NCBI GenBank assembly: GCA_946407975.1
Contig: CAMJQC010000019.1
Location: forward strand, 1 to 45,919
Direction: 5' to 3'
DNA: 45,919 bases
Origin: an uncultured Bacteroidales bacterium
GTDB lineage: Bacteria > Bacteroidota > Bacteroidia > Bacteroidales > F082
The notes below the pieces were generated by a model. That model made no database searches. It saw nothing but the letters and a program-made list of their open reading frames with translations, and was not told the DNA's origin. Shown in pieces: positions 36,342 through 45,919 of the stretch; the stretch's first letter is position 1, and the number at the start of each line of letters is the position of its first letter. Position numbers and translations under genes: made by a program.

Positions 36342-38930
36342 TCAGTTCTCAAACACGAGGGCTTCGTCGCGCACCTTGACTAGGATAGGCTTCGTCTTGT
36401 CGACTTTCTCAGCCAGCACCATCTTCGAGAGTTCGTTCAGTAGTTCACGCTGCATCATACGCTTCACAGGACGTGCGCCGTATTGCGGGTCGTAGCTCTT
36501 GCGGGCGATGAAGTCCACCGCTTCGTCGCTGATGTCGATATCGATGTCGTTGTTCTTCAGCATCTTCTTAACCTGGTTGAACTGCATCTTCACCACTTCG
36601 GCGATCTGGCTCTCGCTCAGCGGACGGAACATGATGATGTCGTCGACACGGTTGAGGAACTCAGGACGCATGAACTGCTTCAGCTGGTCCATCACCTCGT
36701 TACGGGTCTTCTCGAAAGCGGCCTCGGAATTAGCCTCTGCAGCCGTTGAGAGATTGTTCTGAATGATGTTAGCGCCGATGTTGGAGGTCATGATGACGAT
36801 GGTGTTCTTGAAGTCCACCACACGGCCCTTGTTATCGGTCAGACGGCCGTCGTCGAGCACCTGCAGCAGGATGTTGAACACATCGGGGTGCGCTTTCTCA
36901 ATTTCATCCAGCAGAATGACGGAATAAGGCTTCCTTCGCACCGCTTCGGTCAGCTGTCCGCTCTCTTCGTAGCCCACATATCCTGGAGGCGCTCCGATCA
37001 GACGAGAGACCGTGTGACGCTCCTGGTACTCCGACATGTCGATACGCACCATGGCGTTCTCATTGTCGAAGAGGAACTCCGCCAAGGCCTTTGCCAGCTC
37101 GGTCTTACCCACACCTGTCGTACCCATGAAGATGAACGAGCCAATAGGACGTTTAGCGTCCTGCAAACCCGCACGGCTTCGCCTGATGGCATCGCTGACG
37201 GCCTGTATGGCTTCGTCCTGACCTACCACACGCTTGTGTAGCTCGGTCTCCAGATGGAGCAGTTTCTCACGTTCGCTCTGCATCATCTTGCTCACCGGGA
37301 TGCCCGTCCAACGCGACACGATCTCGGCCACGTCGTCGGCACCGACCTCCTCATCCACCAGCGGATGGTCGCCTTGAGCGGCTTGCAAGTCGGCCTTGGC
37401 CTTCTCGATGGCGGCTTCCGCCTCGCGGATCTTACCGTAACGCAACTCGGCCACCTTGCCGTAGTCGCCATCGCGTTCGGCCACTTCGGCCTCGTGACGA
37501 TAAGTCTCTATGTTGTTTTTCTCCTTCTGGATCATCTCCACATACCGGCGTTCCGTCTCCCATTTCGACTTGATGGCAGAACGCTTGTCGTTCAGTTCGG
37601 CGATCTCCTTCCCTATTTCCTCCACCTTCTTGACGTCGTTCTCGCGTTTCAGCGCCTCGCGCTCAATCTCGAGCTGACGTATGGCGCGTTCCACGTCTTC
37701 AAGGTCTTCAGGCACCGAGTCAATCTGCAAACGCAGACGCGCTGCCGCCTCATCGATCAAGTCGATGGCCTTGTCGGGCAGGAAACGGTCAGAGATGTAA
37801 CGCACCGAGAGTTGCACGGCCGAGATAATGGCTTCGTCGAGGATACGGATGTGATGGTGGGTCTCATAACGTTCCTTGATGCCACGCAAGATGGAGATAG
37901 CCGAGGCTTCGTCAGGCTCATCGACCATTACGATCTGAAAACGACGCTCCAACGCCTTATCCTTCTCAAAATACTTTTGGTATTCCTTCAAAGTCGTGGC
38001 ACCGATGGCACGTAACTCGCCACGCGCCAAAGCCGGTTTCAAAATGTTGGCCGCATCCATGGCGCCTTCACCGCCGCCAGCACCCACCAGGGTGTGGATC
38101 TCATCGATGAACAGGATGACCTCGCCATCGCTATTCACCACTTCCTTGATGACGTTCTTCAGACGTTCTTCAAACTCACCTTTGTATTTGGCTCCTGCCA
38201 CCAAAGCACCCATATCGAGCGAGAAGACCGTCTTGCTCTTCAGGTTCTCCGGCACATCGCCGTTGACGATACGCTGGGCCAGACCTTCCACGATGGCGGT
38301 CTTACCCACGCCCGGCTCACCGATCAATATAGGATTGTTCTTCGTGCGTCGCGACAGAATCTGTAGCACACGACGTATCTCCTCGTCTCGGCCAATCACC
38401 GGGTCAAGTTTGCCTTGCTGGGCCAACTCGTTCAGGTTTTTGGCAAAACGGTTCAACGAGTCGTAATTCTGTTCTGCATCTTGCGAATCGACCTTCTTGC
38501 CCTTGCGGAACTGCTGGATGACTTTCTGTAACTCATCCTTACTGACGCCGTTCTGCTTCAGCAATGCCGAGGCAGAGCCGTTGCTGTCGAACAACGCCAG
38601 CAGCAGATGTTCGACAGAGACATACTCGTCGCCCATCTTTTGGGCCAATCCCAAAGCCGCATTGAAGGTCTTGCTGAGTTCGGTAGAATAATACAGCTCG
38701 CCGCCATTCACCTTGGGCTGGGCGGCTAACTCGCAATCCAAGTCGGCATTCAGACGCTCGACATTCACGCCGAGTTTCTTCAGCAGATTGGGAATTAGGT
38801 AATCGTCGGAGAGCAGCATGCCTTTCAGCAGATGGATATTCTCCACCGTCGGGTTCTGTTGCGACCGGGCGATTTCCTGCGCCTTTTCAATGGCTTCTTG
38901 TGATTTGATTGTAAATTGGTTGAAATTCAT
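36342..38930 (-). CDS. clpB: ATP-dependent disaggregase ClpB
   Basis: A full-length (862-residue) Hsp100 chaperone that rescues aggregated proteins together with DnaK. Domains: Clp N-terminal repeats (1-145), first AAA module with Walker [10 protein letters not shown] and Walker [21 protein letters not shown], a long middle coiled coil (about 400-525, [20 protein letters not shown]), second AAA module with [16 protein letters not shown] and [20 protein letters not shown], and a C-terminal D2-small domain. The M domain distinguishes it from ClpA and shows it is ClpB rather than ClpC-type. Monocistronic. A heat-shock regulator site was not recognised, though a 13-bp palindrome lies upstream. 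Confidence 0.97.
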   Translation of the reverse strand: MNFNQFTIKSQEAIEKAQEIARSQQNPTVENIHLLKGMLLSDDYLIPNLLKKLGVNVERLNADLDCELAAQPKVNGGELYYSTELSKTFNAALGLAQKMGDEYVSVEHLLLALFDSNGSASALLKQNGVSKDELQKVIQQFRKGKKVDSQDAEQNYDSLNRFAKNLNELAQQGKLDPVIGRDEEIRRVLQILSRRTKNNPILIGEPGVGKTAIVEGLAQRIVNGDVPENLKSKTVFSLDMGALVAGAKYKGEFEERLKNVIKEVVNSDGEVILFIDEIHTLVGAGGGEGAMDAANILKPALARGELRAIGATTLKEYQKYFEKDKALERRFQIVMVDEPDEASAISILRGIKERYETHHHIRILDEAIISAVQLSVRYISDRFLPDKAIDLIDEAAARLRLQIDSVPEDLEDVERAIRQLEIEREALKRENDVKKVEEIGKEIAELNDKRSAIKSKWETERRYVEMIQKEKNNIETYRHEAEVAERDGDYGKVAELRYGKIREAEAAIEKAKADLQAAQGDHPLVDEEVGADDVAEIVSRWTGIPVSKMMQSEREKLLHLETELHKRVVGQDEAIQAVSDAIRRSRAGLQDAKRPIGSFIFMGTTGVGKTELAKALAEFLFDNENAMVRIDMSEYQERHTVSRLIGAPPGYVGYEESGQLTEAVRRKPYSVILLDEIEKAHPDVFNILLQVLDDGRLTDNKGRVVDFKNTIVIMTSNIGANIIQNNLSTAAEANSEAAFEKTRNEVMDQLKQFMRPEFLNRVDDIIMFRPLSESQIAEVVKMQFNQVKKMLKNNDIDIDISDEAVDFIARKSYDPQYGARPVKRMMQRELLNELSKMVLAEKVDKTKPILVKVRDEALVFEN

Positions 38931-39009
38931 GATTCAAACTCCTTTTTGCAACATCATCATCAAATTATTTGCCAAAACACATTAGATACAATTTGACGCT
39001 GATTTATGA

Positions 39010-39060
39010 CAAAATTACAGAAAATCAACAAGATACATTGACATATATGACAACTTGTCA
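39010..39060 (-). promoter_or_regulatory. Candidate clpB promoter and upstream palindrome
   Basis: Minus-strand TAATTTTG (39017-39010) is a -7 match; start near 39004, leader about 74 nt. At 39048-39060 lies the perfect palindrome TGACAACTTGTCA, centred near -50, with partly paired flanks. Confidence 0.4.
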
Positions 39061-39141
39061 CATCAAAACAGATCAATTCATGCTGATCGGCATGGACGTG
39101 TGCCTTAAAGTACGATTCCCTTATGCTGCGAATTGCAAATC

Positions 39142-41274
39142 CTAATTCTTAACGCTTATCTTATACACCGGAGTGGAGACACGAATTAAAGAAAAGGCTA
39201 CGTCACCAAAAGTGTTCTGAATCACATTCCTTTGCACATCACGAATATAAGAAGGGAAAGAGATGGAAATATATTTATTCCCAAAAACATCGGAAGTAAC
39301 ATGAGTGACATGAACCTTACTTGTATCATAGGCATACCCCGTTTCCGTATTATACCATTTTAAAACGTAACTGCTTCCAACGTCCACGTGCTCGACAGGT
39401 ATCAGAATAGTGTTGTTGTTAGAACTGGGTCTTGGTTTTTTTGATGTATTATGGATGTTGTAAACATACCCACGGGAATCAAACACACCATCATTGACAA
39501 AATGCCCGGCTTTTTTTGTCCCTTCTGAACGTGCAGCGACCTTATCCGTAAGCCGGCGCAAAGATTGATACGCAAAAGCCGTGTCCTGACTCCAGCCATA
39601 AATGGTATCCTCGGTTGCATTTATCATATAGTATGTCTGAATATGATTGGGAAATTCCAATCTTTTTTTCCCTACCTCTTTACCCGTTTGATGTGCAGTA
39701 AAAGACTCAGAGAGGATTGGAAGCCGCTCGCAGAAATGCAGTATAGGAGCATAAAGCTTAAACAAACCTTTTGAATCAATGTATGTCCACCACCAAAACA
39801 CTGCGGGACCCATAGAGGAAGAAAACAGAGACGACCACAAAGAATTATGCAAGTCTATACCATATGGATCCTTATCAGCATATTGGGGAGCCGGAGACGT
39901 CTGTCCAAAGCCAAACTCGCCCGTAAAGAACGGCTTTGACGGATATTCTTTGTGAACGTCGATAGCACTCTTGTACAACAAATATGAGAATTGTTCGGTT
40001 GACTTTGCTTTCTGAATGTTTTGATAATTATGCTGTTGAACAAAGTCCATATCATCAAATAAAATGGAAAACAAATCCGGGTGTTCCTTTATTCCTCCCA
40101 TCGAGGTGGTAAGACAATGATTAAAAGGATCAATTTCAGACACATAGGCAGCCATCTCATTATGCCAATCACGGACTTCCTGATAGATTAGCTCGTTATC
40201 ATCACACATATCGAACAAATTGCTCACCTCATTCCAAAACTCCCATGCCATGATATTGGTTGCATATCCCCAACGCGAGACAATATACCGTATTAGGTTC
40301 TTTGTTATATGAATGGCTTTTTCATCCGTAAAAAACTCACATGGGCTTTCCAAACCCAATATGGTATGATAAGGGTTGTTTGACCAGACGCTTGGATTAT
40401 TTACGTCTTTACTGGTATTCTTTTCGAAATCTCCGAAATGGAAAAAGCACGGCATGATAGTAACATCATGTCGCTTGGCATAGGCGACAATGTGGTCAAG
40501 TTCAGCAGCGTCTTTTTGATTGATGGTATGATCAAAAAAGACAACGGGCGCATGGGCCTTCCCCGGCAAGGCAAATTCTAAGCCATATAATGAAAGATAC
40601 TGGTATCTGCTTATCCAAATGCGCATATAATTGGCATTGCCATCTAGGGAATCGATATATCTATCATATTCATATATTCCGAAAGGTTCTGAATAGCAGG
40701 GCACTCCTTTGTGATAAGCATAACCATACCATGCAATATTTGGCCCTATAGGGAAAAAAGAATGGAATTGCCTCATCCCGTCTTCAACAACGTCCCTCTT
40801 TAGGAACCTCTTGTTTGCCATCGAAATAAAGCCTTTACCATTGCCTATTTTATTGCATGAAAAGCTCAGCGTGCGCGTCCCAGAAGCAGGCATCTGAACG
40901 GATCCGCTACGGTCAGTAACAGTAAGGCGAAAAGTCCATATCCCTATTTGAGTCGGGGTAAATCTGACCCTCCACCCTACATCCTTGACATTAGGACTAG
41001 CCACCTCGTATACTTTCTGTTTTTTAAAAGTATAGCCTTCATAATAGAAGCCATTAACGGCATATCTACTGCCATCAGGGGCAATAAACTCGGCTATAAC
41101 GGAAATGACGTCCGGATCATAAGGATTATCATAGGATTTGTTCAATTGAAATGACAATTCACACAAATCAAACAAATCAACCGAATTGGGATATACAAGA
41201 TTTGTAACTCGCGTTTGACAATAGCCGCCTACCGCTACCATTCCCAATATTACCAAAAGAACTAACTTTTTCAT
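39142..41274 (-). CDS. Secreted DUF5060/GH5-like glycoside hydrolase
   Basis: A 710-residue exported enzyme with a signal peptide (about 1-19, ending GGYCQ). An N-terminal beta-sandwich (about 22-140) of the DUF5060 type (WRVRFTPTQIGIWTFRLTVT) precedes a TIM barrel with the presumed acid/base Glu349 (IMAWEFWNEVSNLFD) and nucleophile Glu453 (KPFFTGEFGFGQTSP). A C-terminal beta domain follows (about 530-710). This layout is found in clan GH-A enzymes acting on plant or host polysaccharides; no substrate can be named. The gene is clearly more AT-rich than its neighbours (many AAA, ATA, TTT codons), so it looks acquired. No SusC/D or sulfatase neighbours. Confidence 0.8.
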   Translation of the reverse strand: MKKLVLLVILGMVAVGGYCQTRVTNLVYPNSVDLFDLCELSFQLNKSYDNPYDPDVISVIAEFIAPDGSRYAVNGFYYEGYTFKKQKVYEVASPNVKDVGWRVRFTPTQIGIWTFRLTVTDRSGSVQMPASGTRTLSFSCNKIGNGKGFISMANKRFLKRDVVEDGMRQFHSFFPIGPNIAWYGYAYHKGVPCYSEPFGIYEYDRYIDSLDGNANYMRIWISRYQYLSLYGLEFALPGKAHAPVVFFDHTINQKDAAELDHIVAYAKRHDVTIMPCFFHFGDFEKNTSKDVNNPSVWSNNPYHTILGLESPCEFFTDEKAIHITKNLIRYIVSRWGYATNIMAWEFWNEVSNLFDMCDDNELIYQEVRDWHNEMAAYVSEIDPFNHCLTTSMGGIKEHPDLFSILFDDMDFVQQHNYQNIQKAKSTEQFSYLLYKSAIDVHKEYPSKPFFTGEFGFGQTSPAPQYADKDPYGIDLHNSLWSSLFSSSMGPAVFWWWTYIDSKGLFKLYAPILHFCERLPILSESFTAHQTGKEVGKKRLEFPNHIQTYYMINATEDTIYGWSQDTAFAYQSLRRLTDKVAARSEGTKKAGHFVNDGVFDSRGYVYNIHNTSKKPRPSSNNNTILIPVEHVDVGSSYVLKWYNTETGYAYDTSKVHVTHVTSDVFGNKYISISFPSYIRDVQRNVIQNTFGDVAFSLIRVSTPVYKISVKN

Positions 41275-41396
41275 TATTCAATTTATAAAGATTATTCAAA
41301 CAGCATTATAGTCATCATGTTCAGTATATGCTCAATCGCATTGAAAACGCATAATATATCTGACGACTTATTAAAGAGCGCTTTTGTCCGTTGTCA
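41275..41396. other. AT-rich gap between trkH and the DUF5060 glycosidase
   Basis: A 122-bp interval without a clear terminator for trkH or a consensus -7 box for the glycosidase. It shares the low GC of the glycosidase gene, so the atypical segment may begin here. Confidence 0.4.
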
Positions 41397-42899
41397 TCAT
41401 TTCTTCTCCCAAAAACTTCTGGTGAAAAGAAGTAGTACCGTGAAAATTTCAAGACGGCCTACTAGCATATCAAGAGACAACAGCCATTTTGCTGCATCGG
41501 GTAAAGACGCGAAGCTATAGGAAGGCCCCGTAGCCCCAGAACCAGGCCCAAAGTTACTGAAACATGAAAAGAAGGATACGAAGGACTCTTCAAAACCCAA
41601 GTCGGTCGTCGGCAGGATAATCATATTCACAACCAAAATCAGGATGAAGAGCGAGAAGAAGGTGCAAACGCGCTTCACTGCCGTCTCATCGAGTTTTTGG
41701 TCGGAGAGCTTGATGCTGAACATACCTGTGGGATGAATAAATTCCTTTACGGAGTTTTTAATGTATTTGTATATAACGATAATACGCACCATCTTCACGC
41801 CACCCGCTGTGGAACCGGCGCAACCGCCTATCATGATGAAAAAAGCGGAAGGTATCAAAAACATGATGCCCCATTGGTCATAATCGAAAATAGAACTCTG
41901 ATAACCCGTACTGGTCAGCATAGTGGCAGTATGAAACAAAGAGGTCCGAAAGGTCTGCTCCGCCCCATGTGGCATTTTGGCCAGCTGTTGCTGCGTGACG
42001 CCATCGAAATGGGGGGCGAGATAGAAGAGACCGCAAAACAATGCCACCGCACACACGATGAGGACCAAATAGACCTTCAACTCTTCGTTTTTCCTAATCA
42101 CATCAAAACGACGCGTAAAGGCAAAAAAATACAAGGCGAAGTTGATTCCGGAAAGAATCATGAACGCTGAAGTCACGTACTCTATGTAGGGAGAGTTAAA
42201 ATAGCCTATGCTCGCCTGATGTGTACTGAAACCACCCGTGGCTACAGTGGTCATGGCATGGCAGACGGCATCGAAGAGCGACATCGGCCCCACATAATAA
42301 CAGGTGCCACAAAGGAAGGTCAATATGAAATAAATAATCCACAGGTTTCGCGCCGTTTCCTGCATTCTAGGGGAGAGTTTCTCTACACTCAAACCCGAGG
42401 ATTCGGCGGCAAATAGCATCATTTTTTTTGAGCCTTTGGCAACAGTAGGAATAAAAGCCAAAGTAAACACGACAATTCCCAAACCGCCAAGCCATTGCAT
42501 AAGACAACGCCAAAAGAGTATGCCATGAGGCTGACTGTCGATGTTTTCCAGGATGGTTGAGCCCGTGGCTGTAAAACCCGACATGGTCTCGAAGAAAGCA
42601 TCTGCAGTATTGTCAACTGTGCCGTTGAGCAAAAACGGGAACATGCCAATCAAAGAGAAGATCACCCATGCCAATGTGACCACCAGATAGGAGTCGCGAC
42701 TCTCCAGCGGCTTGCTTCTCTTGCTTTTGCTGATTAGGAAAAGTATCAGGCCTAAGATCGCCGAAATGGCTGCTGGCAACAGAAAGCAAAGATAGTCGTC
42801 CTCTCCATTATTAACGTGATAATACCAACTTACGCCGGCTGTCAGCAACAAAGCCGCCGTCTCAATAAACAACAGCACGCTGAACAACCTGCTTTTCAT
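41397..42899 (-). CDS. trkH: Trk-type potassium uptake protein TrkH
   Basis: A 500-residue K+ channel-like transporter subunit with about twelve membrane segments arranged as four M1-P-M2 units. Selectivity-filter loops: SGFTATGST, MTTVATGGFST, MLTSTGYQS and FSNFGPGSG. It moves potassium across the inner membrane under control of a TrkA-type regulator, which is not in the window. Third gene of a yidC-DUF2750-trkH run with gaps of 25 and 18 bp. The C-terminus (LLFTRSFWEKK) is as in Bacteroidota homologues. Confidence 0.93.
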   Translation of the reverse strand: MKSRLFSVLLFIETAALLLTAGVSWYYHVNNGEDDYLCFLLPAAISAILGLILFLISKSKRSKPLESRDSYLVVTLAWVIFSLIGMFPFLLNGTVDNTADAFFETMSGFTATGSTILENIDSQPHGILFWRCLMQWLGGLGIVVFTLAFIPTVAKGSKKMMLFAAESSGLSVEKLSPRMQETARNLWIIYFILTFLCGTCYYVGPMSLFDAVCHAMTTVATGGFSTHQASIGYFNSPYIEYVTSAFMILSGINFALYFFAFTRRFDVIRKNEELKVYLVLIVCAVALFCGLFYLAPHFDGVTQQQLAKMPHGAEQTFRTSLFHTATMLTSTGYQSSIFDYDQWGIMFLIPSAFFIMIGGCAGSTAGGVKMVRIIVIYKYIKNSVKEFIHPTGMFSIKLSDQKLDETAVKRVCTFFSLFILILVVNMIILPTTDLGFEESFVSFFSCFSNFGPGSGATGPSYSFASLPDAAKWLLSLDMLVGRLEIFTVLLLFTRSFWEKK

Positions 42900-42917
42900 C
42901 TCTACATTCTTTATTGT

Positions 42918-43352
42918 TTAAAGGTTGGTTTCATCCCACGGAGCAGCCCAGCCGTCCTTGTCGTCAACAGCATCGTCGTCATCATCCGACTCCGACGCCT
43001 TGAGTTTGCGTTTGTCTTCCTCCTTGATAAAAGGCATAACCCACTTGCGGAAGTTAGCCGATGCGATGGCCGTGATGGGACCTTCTTTTTCGGGTGACAC
43101 CGCCAAGTCGATCTCGTCTTCGGCGAGTTCGCGCAACCAACCCGCCAGTTCCCAGAACTCCATTTCGGATACAGCATAGCCTTTCCAATCGCCCTGGGCA
43201 GCCATTTCGGCTTTGTCACGGCTTTCCCAAACAGGGATATAGGAGTTACCATCACCGTCTTCCAGCATGGCAAACATGCCTTCCATAGCCTGCAACAGCC
43301 ACACTTTGCGTGAGGCGGATACAGCAGCTAAAAACTGTTCAAGGCTTTCCAT
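42918..43352 (-). CDS. DUF2750-like protein
   Basis: A 144-residue cytoplasmic protein from ATG 43352 (the frame extends upstream into the yidC terminus, which I reject). VWLLQAMEGMFAMLEDGDGN, YIPVWESRDKAEMAAQGDWK and MEFWELAGWLRELAEDEIDL follow the DUF2750 pattern of unknown function. The C-terminal tail is very acidic (SESDDDDDAVDDKDG). It lies between yidC and trkH in the same transcript by spacing; no functional link to either is known. Confidence 0.75.
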   Translation of the reverse strand: MESLEQFLAAVSASRKVWLLQAMEGMFAMLEDGDGNSYIPVWESRDKAEMAAQGDWKGYAVSEMEFWELAGWLRELAEDEIDLAVSPEKEGPITAIASANFRKWVMPFIKEEDKRKLKASESDDDDDAVDDKDGWAAPWDETNL

Positions 43353-43377
43353 AACTATATGATTTAAGGGTTGTCGA

Positions 43378-45312
43378 TTATCGTCTCTGTTGTTGTAACT
43401 TGGCCTGCTGTTTCTGAGCCTCTTCCAAACGTTTCTGCCAATTGGATTTCTTGACGGGCTTTTTCTTGTTCTTCTCGATAGTGGCACGCACCTTGTCCTC
43501 GTTGATCATCTTGCGGAAGACGAACATCTGAATGAAAGTGATGATGTTGACGAGCATGTAATAGTAACTCAAACCTGAAGAATAACTGTTAAAGAGGCCC
43601 AAAAACATAATGGGCATCAGGTATGTCATGATCTTCATGCCTTTCATGCTCGGATTCGAAGAGGTGTCCATCTGCTTGTTACTCACATAAGTATAGATGA
43701 ACGTAGTGATGGTCATAAGCAAGCAGAACAAACTGACATGGTCGCCATAGAACGGAATGTTGAAAGGTAGGTCGAGAATACTGTCGTACGTCGAAAGGTC
43801 TTTTGCCCACAAGAACGGCTGTTGACGCAACTCAATACTCGCCGGGAAGAAACGGAACACGGCAAAAAGAATAGGCATCTGCAAAAGCATGGGTACGCAA
43901 CCCGAAGCTGGACTCACGCCTGCCTGACGCTGCAGGTTCATGACGGCCTGCTGTTTCTTCATCGCGTCTTCTTCCTTCGGATATTTTGCATTGATGGCTT
44001 CCATCTCTGGCTTTAGCACACGGGTAATAGCCGTCGACTTGTAAGATTTGAAGGCAATCGGGAAAAGGAGTGCCTTAATCATAATGGTAAGAATCAGGAT
44101 GACGATGCCATAGTTCCAGCCGTAGGAACTCAGCCAGTTGAACACAGCGATGACACCGTAGTTGATCCAACGGATGAGGAAGAAACGGCCGAGGTTGATC
44201 TGGTTCTGCATTCCCAATCCGTAGCTCTTCAAGGTCTTGAAATGGTTGGGACCGAAATAGAGCGACATCGGCATAAAGGCACCCGAAGCGCCATTGACGA
44301 CCGGAGCCTCGATGTTGGCCGACATCGACTTAAAGTAACGCGGATTGCCAGAAGGTGCGGTGTGAACGGTCATGCGGGCGTTGTCGAACTCGTTGTCCGC
44401 TACAAGCACGTTGCAGAAGAAACGCTGCTTGAACGAAACCCATTTCAGTTTGGTCTGAATGGTCTCTTCGTCGTCTTTGAACTCGTCAAGATGGTCCACG
44501 TCTTTATCCTTCAGCGAGCGGAAATACACCGATTCACCCGAGAAACGGTCGGTGCTCTTTTCTTGCTTCAGCAGGTCGACCTTCCAGTCTATGGTCATGA
44601 CATTGGAGTTGCTGGCCAGCACCTCATCCATTCCGACGAAATTCACGTCGAAACCAACCATATAGTTGTCGTCCTTGATAGTATATACGTATTCGATATA
44701 CTGGTCAGCACCGCCATTCATGCGCAAAGCGAAAACGAGGCTGTCGCCTTCCACCGTCTTCATCTCCTCACCTGAATAAGGCTGGCCGTTGAGGTAGGGC
44801 TTAAAAAAGAAGTTCGAAGTATTGATGACGCGGTTCTGAGCGAAGAAGGAGATATCGAAAACCGAATTATCCGGATCGAAAACGATGAGTGGCAGAGAGT
44901 CATAGGTCTTATAGTCCTTCAATTCCACTTCTTTCAAGAAACCGCCTTTGCTGGAGAACACGAGACGCTGCAACTTCGTTTCGACCGTCCACGTCTGCTC
45001 TTCTCCCGCCGAAGCGTTTGCGAATGCACCGTATTTGTCCTCCAACATCTGCTGCTGAGCCAGTGCGACAGCAAGCGAGTCCTGCCCTTCTGCTTCGTTC
45101 ATCAATGTCTGCGCATCAAAAACCGAATCTGCGACACGTTTCTCCGCCTGACGGATGGAATCGAGCACAAAGGCAGCATGACGCGCTTCTCGAATAGAAT
45201 CCTGAATACGTTGCTGTTCCGCCAACTCCTCTTTGGATGGCGCCATCCACATCATCCAGCCAAAAAGGATGGCAGCAATGAGGATAAAACCAAAAATTGA
45301 ACTTTTATTCAT
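43378..45312 (-). CDS. yidC: Membrane protein insertase YidC
   Basis: A 644-residue YidC/Oxa1 insertase that folds and inserts inner-membrane proteins alone or with Sec. An N-terminal membrane anchor (about 5-26), a long periplasmic P1 domain (about 60-355) and the conserved Oxa1 core (about 395-600) with WNYGIVILILTIMIKALLFP, MKKQQAVMNLQRQAGVSPAS (cytoplasmic helical hairpin), GCVPMLLQMPILFAVFRFFP and a final YMLVNIITFIQMFVFRKMIN. The basic tail (KNKKKPVKKSNWQKRLEEAQ, KQQAKLQQQRR) fits ribosome contact. Size is normal for Bacteroidota. First gene of the trkH operon. Confidence 0.96.
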   Translation of the reverse strand: MNKSSIFGFILIAAILFGWMMWMAPSKEELAEQQRIQDSIREARHAAFVLDSIRQAEKRVADSVFDAQTLMNEAEGQDSLAVALAQQQMLEDKYGAFANASAGEEQTWTVETKLQRLVFSSKGGFLKEVELKDYKTYDSLPLIVFDPDNSVFDISFFAQNRVINTSNFFFKPYLNGQPYSGEEMKTVEGDSLVFALRMNGGADQYIEYVYTIKDDNYMVGFDVNFVGMDEVLASNSNVMTIDWKVDLLKQEKSTDRFSGESVYFRSLKDKDVDHLDEFKDDEETIQTKLKWVSFKQRFFCNVLVADNEFDNARMTVHTAPSGNPRYFKSMSANIEAPVVNGASGAFMPMSLYFGPNHFKTLKSYGLGMQNQINLGRFFLIRWINYGVIAVFNWLSSYGWNYGIVILILTIMIKALLFPIAFKSYKSTAITRVLKPEMEAINAKYPKEEDAMKKQQAVMNLQRQAGVSPASGCVPMLLQMPILFAVFRFFPASIELRQQPFLWAKDLSTYDSILDLPFNIPFYGDHVSLFCLLMTITTFIYTYVSNKQMDTSSNPSMKGMKIMTYLMPIMFLGLFNSYSSGLSYYYMLVNIITFIQMFVFRKMINEDKVRATIEKNKKKPVKKSNWQKRLEEAQKQQAKLQQQRR

Positions 45313-45381
45313 TATATAAAGTACTGTTATTCAAAACTATAGAACAAGAAATCTCTCGATCTTCAATCAAAAAATGAGGGA

Positions 45382-45389
45382 CAAATATA
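45382..45389 (-). promoter_or_regulatory. -7 element of the yidC operon
   Basis: Minus-strand TATATTTG; start near 45376, leader about 64 nt. No matching -33 box. It lies right after the GAPDH terminator. Confidence 0.55.
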
Positions 45390-45424
45390 CGGATAAAAGC
45401 GATATGCAGCCTCGATTAGAGTCA

Positions 45425-45459
45425 AAAAAAAGCATTGGTCAAGGACCAATGCTTTTTTT
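45425..45459. terminator. Terminator after the GAPDH gene
   Basis: A 16-bp perfect stem (45425-45440 with 45444-45459; core GCATTGGTC/GACCAATGC) and a 3-nt loop with A/T runs at both ends. It lies 17 bp past the GAPDH stop on the minus strand. Confidence 0.92.
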
Positions 45460-45476
45460 CAGAAGTGAGATTGCCA

Positions 45477-45919
45477 TTAATAATAGCGGTAGCTCTTCAC
45501 TTGACCAATGTGGCGGGCTAGGCGGACCACCTGGTTGCTGTAGCCGAACTCGTTGTCGTACCACAGATAGAGGATGACCGTCTTTCCGTCGGCGCTGACC
45601 TTGGTGGCGGGAGCATCGAAGATGCAAGCGCAGGAGTCGCCGATGCCGTCGCTACTGACGAACTCAGTGTTGTTGCTGAAACGAATCTGCTCGATGAGGT
45701 TGCCCTCCAGGCAGGCTTTGCGGAAGGTCTCGTTCACTTCCTCGATGGAGGTTTCACGTTCAAGGTCAAGAGCGAGGACTGCCAACGACACATCTGGCGT
45801 GGGAACACGCACGGCGTTACTTGTCAGTTTGCCCTTCAGCTCTGGCAGCGCCTTGGCGGCGGCTTTGCCAGCACCCGTCTCGGTAATCACCATGTTCAAC
45901 GGGGCTGAACGGCCACGAC
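45477..45919 (-). CDS. gap: Glyceraldehyde-3-phosphate dehydrogenase, C-terminal part
   Basis: The minus-strand frame is open to the window edge, so only the last 147 codons are present. RGRSAPLNMVITETGAGKAA corresponds to the phosphate-binding region after the catalytic cysteine; then AVRVPTPDVSLAVLAL, DGIGDSCACIFDAPATKV and the cofactor-site motif LWYDNEFGYSNQVVRLARHI. It catalyses the oxidative phosphorylation step of glycolysis. The sequence resembles the longer bacterial GAPDH subgroup more than classical GapA, but the missing N-terminus would decide this. The catalytic cysteine itself is outside the window. Confidence 0.9.
   Translation of the reverse strand, partial: RGRSAPLNMVITETGAGKAAAKALPELKGKLTSNAVRVPTPDVSLAVLALDLERETSIEEVNETFRKACLEGNLIEQIRFSNNTEFVSSDGIGDSCACIFDAPATKVSADGKTVILYLWYDNEFGYSNQVVRLARHIGQVKSYRYY

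Overview
The window reads as a chromosomal segment of an anaerobic member of the Bacteroidales (Bacteroidota). Three things support this. Many genes are preceded by the Bacteroidota promoter type (TAnnTTTG at -7, sometimes with TTTG about 19 bp upstream). Clear Shine-Dalgarno sequences are not evident. Several gene families are typical of the phylum (TGS-type nucleoside kinase, DUF5106-like thioredoxin, DUF1573, GH2 enzymes with discoidin tails, 640-residue YidC). Nearly everything is chromosomal housekeeping or accessory metabolism; I see no phage, insertion sequence, CRISPR array or rRNA.

Layout. 1-883: end of an amino-acid (lysine) fermentation operon, a CoA-transferase subunit followed by 3-aminobutyryl-CoA ammonia-lyase (cut by the window edge). 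1065-4930: an ECF sigma factor with a small downstream protein, divergent from uvrA. 5037-7890: a bile-acid:sodium-symporter-like carrier divergent from a prolyl-tRNA editing protein, then arginine deiminase with a near-consensus promoter and a terminator. 7973-13905: a TerB-like protein, a large secreted GH2 beta-galactosidase-like enzyme, and a translationally coupled thioredoxin-like/pentapeptide-repeat pair. 14204-19935: mnmE, an esterase-like hydrolase, an MBL-fold lipoprotein, a SanA-like protein, a YjbR-like protein and a TGS-nucleoside kinase. 19978-26054: outer-membrane barrel, TPR lipoprotein, recA, bcp, nth, an unknown protein and a LolC/E-type permease. 26127-27329: NamZ-type exo-N-acetylmuramidase.

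The most unusual region is 27330-30734, a tight five-gene operon on the minus strand. It encodes a membrane SpoIIE/RsbU-type phosphatase, an RsbW-type kinase, an RsbV-type STAS protein, a RelA/SpoT-type small alarmone synthetase and a MESH1-like small alarmone hydrolase. All five keep their key motifs. This suggests a partner-switching signalling module wired to an alarmone synthesis/degradation pair rather than to a sigma factor. It is the best candidate here for a poorly described system. The output link is inference from gene order.

30827-45919: an aminoglycoside-phosphotransferase-like protein, a cytidylate-kinase-like protein, a class I aminotransferase, a DUF1573 protein, a tRNA with CAT anticodon, a DMT permease, truA, clpB, an AT-rich secreted DUF5060-type glycosidase (probably acquired), a trkH / DUF2750 / yidC operon, and the C-terminus of a glyceraldehyde-3-phosphate dehydrogenase. 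Intergenic oddities include palindromes shared by divergent promoters, a 26-bp interspersed-type palindrome beside recA, a 10-bp tandem repeat beside nth, and several bidirectional terminators.
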